This document shows, in pieces, positions 5,062 through 7,586 of a DNA stretch of 7,586 nt. Origin of the DNA: Verrucomicrobiales bacterium (GTDB taxonomy: Bacteria; Verrucomicrobiota; Verrucomicrobiia; Verrucomicrobiales; DEV007). The notes under the pieces were generated by a model. It saw only the letters and a program-made list of their open reading frames with translations. It was not told where the DNA came from and made no database searches. The stretch covers positions 1 to 7,586 of the forward strand of contig JABDJT010000409.1 of NCBI GenBank assembly GCA_013003335.1. Reading direction: 5' to 3'. Made by a program: the position numbers and the translations under genes. How positions within the stretch are numbered: the first letter of the stretch is position 1; each line of letters begins with the position of its first letter.

Positions 5062-7545
5062 GCTGATGTCCGATTGCGCCTGAAGCCTGGCCAAGACGCG
5101 TGTCACCACATTGACGAGTTCGTGCGGCGGATAAGGTTTCGGCAGAACATCATTGAATCCGAACCGGCGGGGATCGGACATTGCCGGGGCATCCGAGTAG
5201 CCGCTGGAAACGATCGCCGTCACATCCGGGTCGAGCCGGCGCAGTGCGCGGATCGTTTCAATTCCGCCGACCCCGTCTTCGATCGTGAGATCACAAATGA
5301 CGAGATCGAAGGGCTGCTCGGAATCACGCGCGTCGCGGTAGGCGAAAATGGTATCCCGGCCGTTGGCGGTTTCGACGACATCGTGCCCGGCGCGGTCGAG
5401 GGTGACGCGCATGAGGCGGCTGATGGACGGTTCGTCTTCCAGGATCAAAATTCGCGCGGCAGGAACGGTTTCCGGATCCGGGGCACTGTCGAATTCAGGT
5501 TGGGGAAGTTCGTCGTCCGTCGGCTTGAATGGAGCGGACAGCGGCATGCAGAACGCGGCGATGGTTCCTTTTTCGACTTTGGATTGCAGGGCGATGAATC
5601 CGTCGTGCGCCTTGGCGATGGATTCGCAAACAGTCAGCCCGATCCCGGTGGCGTTGTTTTTCCCGCGCGTGGTGAAATACGGTTCGAAGGCGCGGTCGAG
5701 CGTTTCGCTGTCCATTCCGTGGCCGGTGTCGATCACCTCGATCAACAGGTGCTGTTGTTCGGTCACGCCGATTTCATCCGCCCGGAGTCGCTGGACTTCA
5801 CCGGCGTCGATCAGTCCGCATCGGACGATCAGCACACCGCCGTCGGTCATGGCTTCCTCCGCATTGGCGACGAGATTTTCGATCAGGCGGCGGACCTGGG
5901 ATTCATCGAGATACGCTTTCAGTTCCGCATCGCCACACTGGAACTGGTAACGGACATCAGGATGCTCGTCCCGTCGGTCTGCGAGCAGGCGGCGGATCAG
6001 GTCCGGCACGCGACAGAATTCCCGAACCGGTTTGCCGCCGCGGGCGAACGTCATCAATTGCTGAACCAGGTTGCGCGCGCGGGAGGAAGCTTGGCGCGCC
6101 TCGGTGAGACTTTTTTGCAATTCCCCGTCTTCGGAGTGTCGCTCTCCGGCAAGAGCGAGATTTCCGGTGATCACGGTGAGGTGATTGTTAAAATCGTGGG
6201 CGAATCCTCTCGCCAACAGGCTGAGGCCCTCGAGGCGCTGTTGCCGGACTTGCTCTGCCTGGCGGATCTTCCGTTCCGTTACATCACGAAACAGCGCGAG
6301 AGTTCCCTTCCCGCTCCGATAGGTCCGGACCTCATGCCATTCGTCGCGTTCAATATCGTGAAATTCGAACAAGTGGTTCAGTCCGGTTTCCGGGGATTTC
6401 CGGAAGTCATCCCGGTAACGGACCCGGCTATCGGCTGGAAAGACACTCCACAGTTCACGGCCGATCAGCGGTTTTGCCCCCCCGAACGAGGCGAGCGCTT
6501 CGGCGTTGGCATAACTGATTTTTTCATCCTCATCGAGCATGAGAAGCGGATCACCAATTTCATCGATCCCCGGTTTGGCGGGAGTTTCGTCGGATTCGGT
6601 ATCGTCCGCCCCCTCTTCGCCGGAAAAGCCGAGCAGCTGACGAAAGGAAGGACTCTGGGACAATTTCTCGGCGGACTCGAGTGCCGGCCCCCGGGTCGGC
6701 GGCCCTTCATCTTTCGCTTCAGGCTGCGATGTTTCCTCTGTAGAAACATCGACCTGATCTTCCCGCGTATCCTCGGGCTGCAAATACAAAACAGTCAGCA
6801 AGCCCAGCACATTTCCATCCGAATCGCGAATCGGTGCCGTCCGTTCTTCCACCAATTGCTGTGAATCATCCCGGGCAATTAACATCGCCCGATGATGCAG
6901 ACTTTTGCGGGTCGCGTTGCCGGAGCCATTGCCCTCACCGCTGGGCGCGGGATCTTCCTCCTCCGGTTCGCGAAGACGAACGATTTCCCGGAACGGTTTT
7001 CCGACTGCCTCATCTTCCTGCCAGCCCGTCATCCGCTCCGCGGAATAATTCATCAAGGTCACCCGGCCGTCGAGATCGGCGGCGATGACCGCATTCTCCA
7101 CCTTGCGGGCCATGGACCGAATTCCGTCCTCCCGTTCGACCAGTTCGCGCTGGCTCGAACCGCGTTCGGCCGCAGCTTCCAGGCAGGCTGCCAGTTCCCC
7201 GTCCCCGAAGGGTTTGCGCAAATAACCAACCGGCCGGGCTTCCCGGGCCCGTTCGAAAATGGCATCCTCCGAATATCCGGTGAGAAAAACGACGGGAATT
7301 CCGTGCTGTTCGCCGAGCAGGGTTGCGAGCTCAATCCCGTCGATGCCGCCCTGCAGCTTGATATCCAGCAAAGCCAGATCCGGTTTTTTCTGTTCGGCCA
7401 TCTCCAGGGCCAGATCACCCGCTTCGGCAACCCCGGCGATCGGGAATCCAAGACGACGAATGGTCGCCTGCAAATCAAGCGATGTGATGTGATCGTCTTC
7501 CACGATCAACACGGTCGGTTTTTCTGGCAGTTCGTCGGACGACAT
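5050..7545 (-). CDS. Soluble hybrid histidine kinase/response regulator, REC-PAS-PAS-HisKA-HATPase-REC
   Basis: This 831-residue protein senses a signal and passes phosphate from His to Asp. In order: receiver 1 (about 10-125) with acidic pair D17/D18, phospho-acceptor Asp61 in LALLDIKL, Thr89 and Lys111; a short helical linker; PAS 1 (about 145-265, NAVIAADLDGRVTLMNYSAE); an acidic, low-complexity linker (about 266-325); PAS 2 (about 325-425) ending RDVTERK at 420-426; HisKA with phospho-acceptor His450 in FAHDFNN; an ATPase domain with N-box Asn561, G1 box DTGHGM at 606-611 and G2 box GIGL at 634-637; receiver 2 with Asp752 in VICDLTIEDG and Lys803 in LPKPYPP. All key residues are present. 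No membrane segment or signal peptide is seen, so it is cytoplasmic. ATG at 7545 was preferred over an in-frame TTG at 7569, because the receiver begins just after it and the TTG lies in a likely repeat element. The signal and any separate output regulator are unknown. Confidence 0.96.
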   Translation of the reverse strand: MSSDELPEKPTVLIVEDDHITSLDLQATIRRLGFPIAGVAEAGDLALEMAEQKKPDLALLDIKLQGGIDGIELATLLGEQHGIPVVFLTGYSEDAIFERAREARPVGYLRKPFGDGELAACLEAAAERGSSQRELVEREDGIRSMARKVENAVIAADLDGRVTLMNYSAERMTGWQEDEAVGKPFREIVRLREPEEEDPAPSGEGNGSGNATRKSLHHRAMLIARDDSQQLVEERTAPIRDSDGNVLGLLTVLYLQPEDTREDQVDVSTEETSQPEAKDEGPPTRGPALESAEKLSQSPSFRQLLGFSGEEGADDTESDETPAKPGIDEIGDPLLMLDEDEKISYANAEALASFGGAKPLIGRELWSVFPADSRVRYRDDFRKSPETGLNHLFEFHDIERDEWHEVRTYRSGKGTLALFRDVTERKIRQAEQVRQQRLEGLSLLARGFAHDFNNHLTVITGNLALAGERHSEDGELQKSLTEARQASSRARNLVQQLMTFARGGKPVREFCRVPDLIRRLLADRRDEHPDVRYQFQCGDAELKAYLDESQVRRLIENLVANAEEAMTDGGVLIVRCGLIDAGEVQRLRADEIGVTEQQHLLIEVIDTGHGMDSETLDRAFEPYFTTRGKNNATGIGLTVCESIAKAHDGFIALQSKVEKGTIAAFCMPLSAPFKPTDDELPQPEFDSAPDPETVPAARILILEDEPSISRLMRVTLDRAGHDVVETANGRDTIFAYRDARDSEQPFDLVICDLTIEDGVGGIETIRALRRLDPDVTAIVSSGYSDAPAMSDPRRFGFNDVLPKPYPPHELVNVVTRVLARLQAQSDISQQG

Positions 7546-7559
7546 GGTTGAGGGGCCGA

Positions 7560-7586
7560 ATCGAATCAAAGGGGTCTGTTTGATGA
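7560..7586. repeat. Probable partial copy 4 of the palindromic repeat, cut by the right edge
   Basis: The plus strand reads CGAATCAAAGGGGTCTG from 7562, which lines up with CGAATCAACAGGGTTGG of copy 1 and CGAATGAACAGGGTCTG of copy 2. Position and orientation match too: it begins about 20 bases upstream of a minus-strand start codon. ATCAAA (7565-7570) can also pair with TTTGAT (7579-7584). The expected opposite arm would be just beyond the window. Similarity is imperfect, so this is tentative. Confidence 0.4.

Noticed and set aside
4885..6864. 659-codon plus-strand open frame opposite the kinase and ATPase genes
   Set aside because: It runs antisense across two well-supported genes and the gap between them. 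No recognised domain is seen, and the length is explained by GC-rich codons on the other strand.
7546..7569. Extended kinase start at an in-frame TTG (position 7569)
   Set aside because: It adds eight residues with no domain content, begins in the probable repeat element and needs a rare start codon. ATG at 7545 directly precedes the receiver domain.

Overview
The window suggests a moderately GC-rich bacterium of the Planctomycetota-Verrucomicrobiota (PVC) group, most likely a Verrucomicrobiota. The best clue is a secreted PQQ-type beta-propeller protein whose mature N-terminus reads DWPQWRG, with EF-hand repeats inside it; this combination is common in that group. This is an inference from protein style, not a proven placement.

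Layout from left to right. (1) Positions 1-1081, minus strand: the first 360 codons of selA (L-seryl-tRNA(Sec) selenium transferase), whose 3' end lies beyond the left edge. (2) A 173-bp divergent intergenic region with a 13-bp-arm hairpin and, three bases away, a separate 16-bp perfect palindrome. (3) Positions 1255-3063, plus strand: the exported EF-hand/PQQ-propeller protein. Five bases later, 3069-3479, comes a small protein with two membrane segments and no recognised family. (4) A hairpin between convergent genes. (5) Positions 3513-5015, minus strand: a double-cassette sugar ABC importer ATPase (RbsA/MglA/XylG type) with no permease or binding protein beside it. (6) A hairpin, then 5050-7545, minus strand: a soluble hybrid histidine kinase with the order REC-PAS-PAS-HisKA-HATPase-REC. 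(7) A 41-bp upstream stretch with what looks like half of another hairpin at the right edge.

The genes do not form one pathway. SelA implies selenocysteine synthesis. The propeller protein and its small membrane neighbour look like a two-gene plus-strand unit acting at the cell envelope. The kinase and the ATPase are consecutive on the minus strand but are separated by a hairpin.

The most notable structure is non-coding. A palindromic element with the core CAACAGGGTT...AACCCTGTTG occurs three times, with a probable fourth partial copy. It sits at every gap between transcription units and is absent from the one tight intra-unit gap. Arms and one flank (CGAAT on the plus strand) are conserved, loops differ in length and sequence, and all copies have the same orientation. 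Two copies supply the stop codon of a neighbouring gene, and three lie just upstream of minus-strand start codons. This looks like a lineage-specific intergenic repeat with a terminator or leader role. None of the five genes has a clear Shine-Dalgarno sequence.
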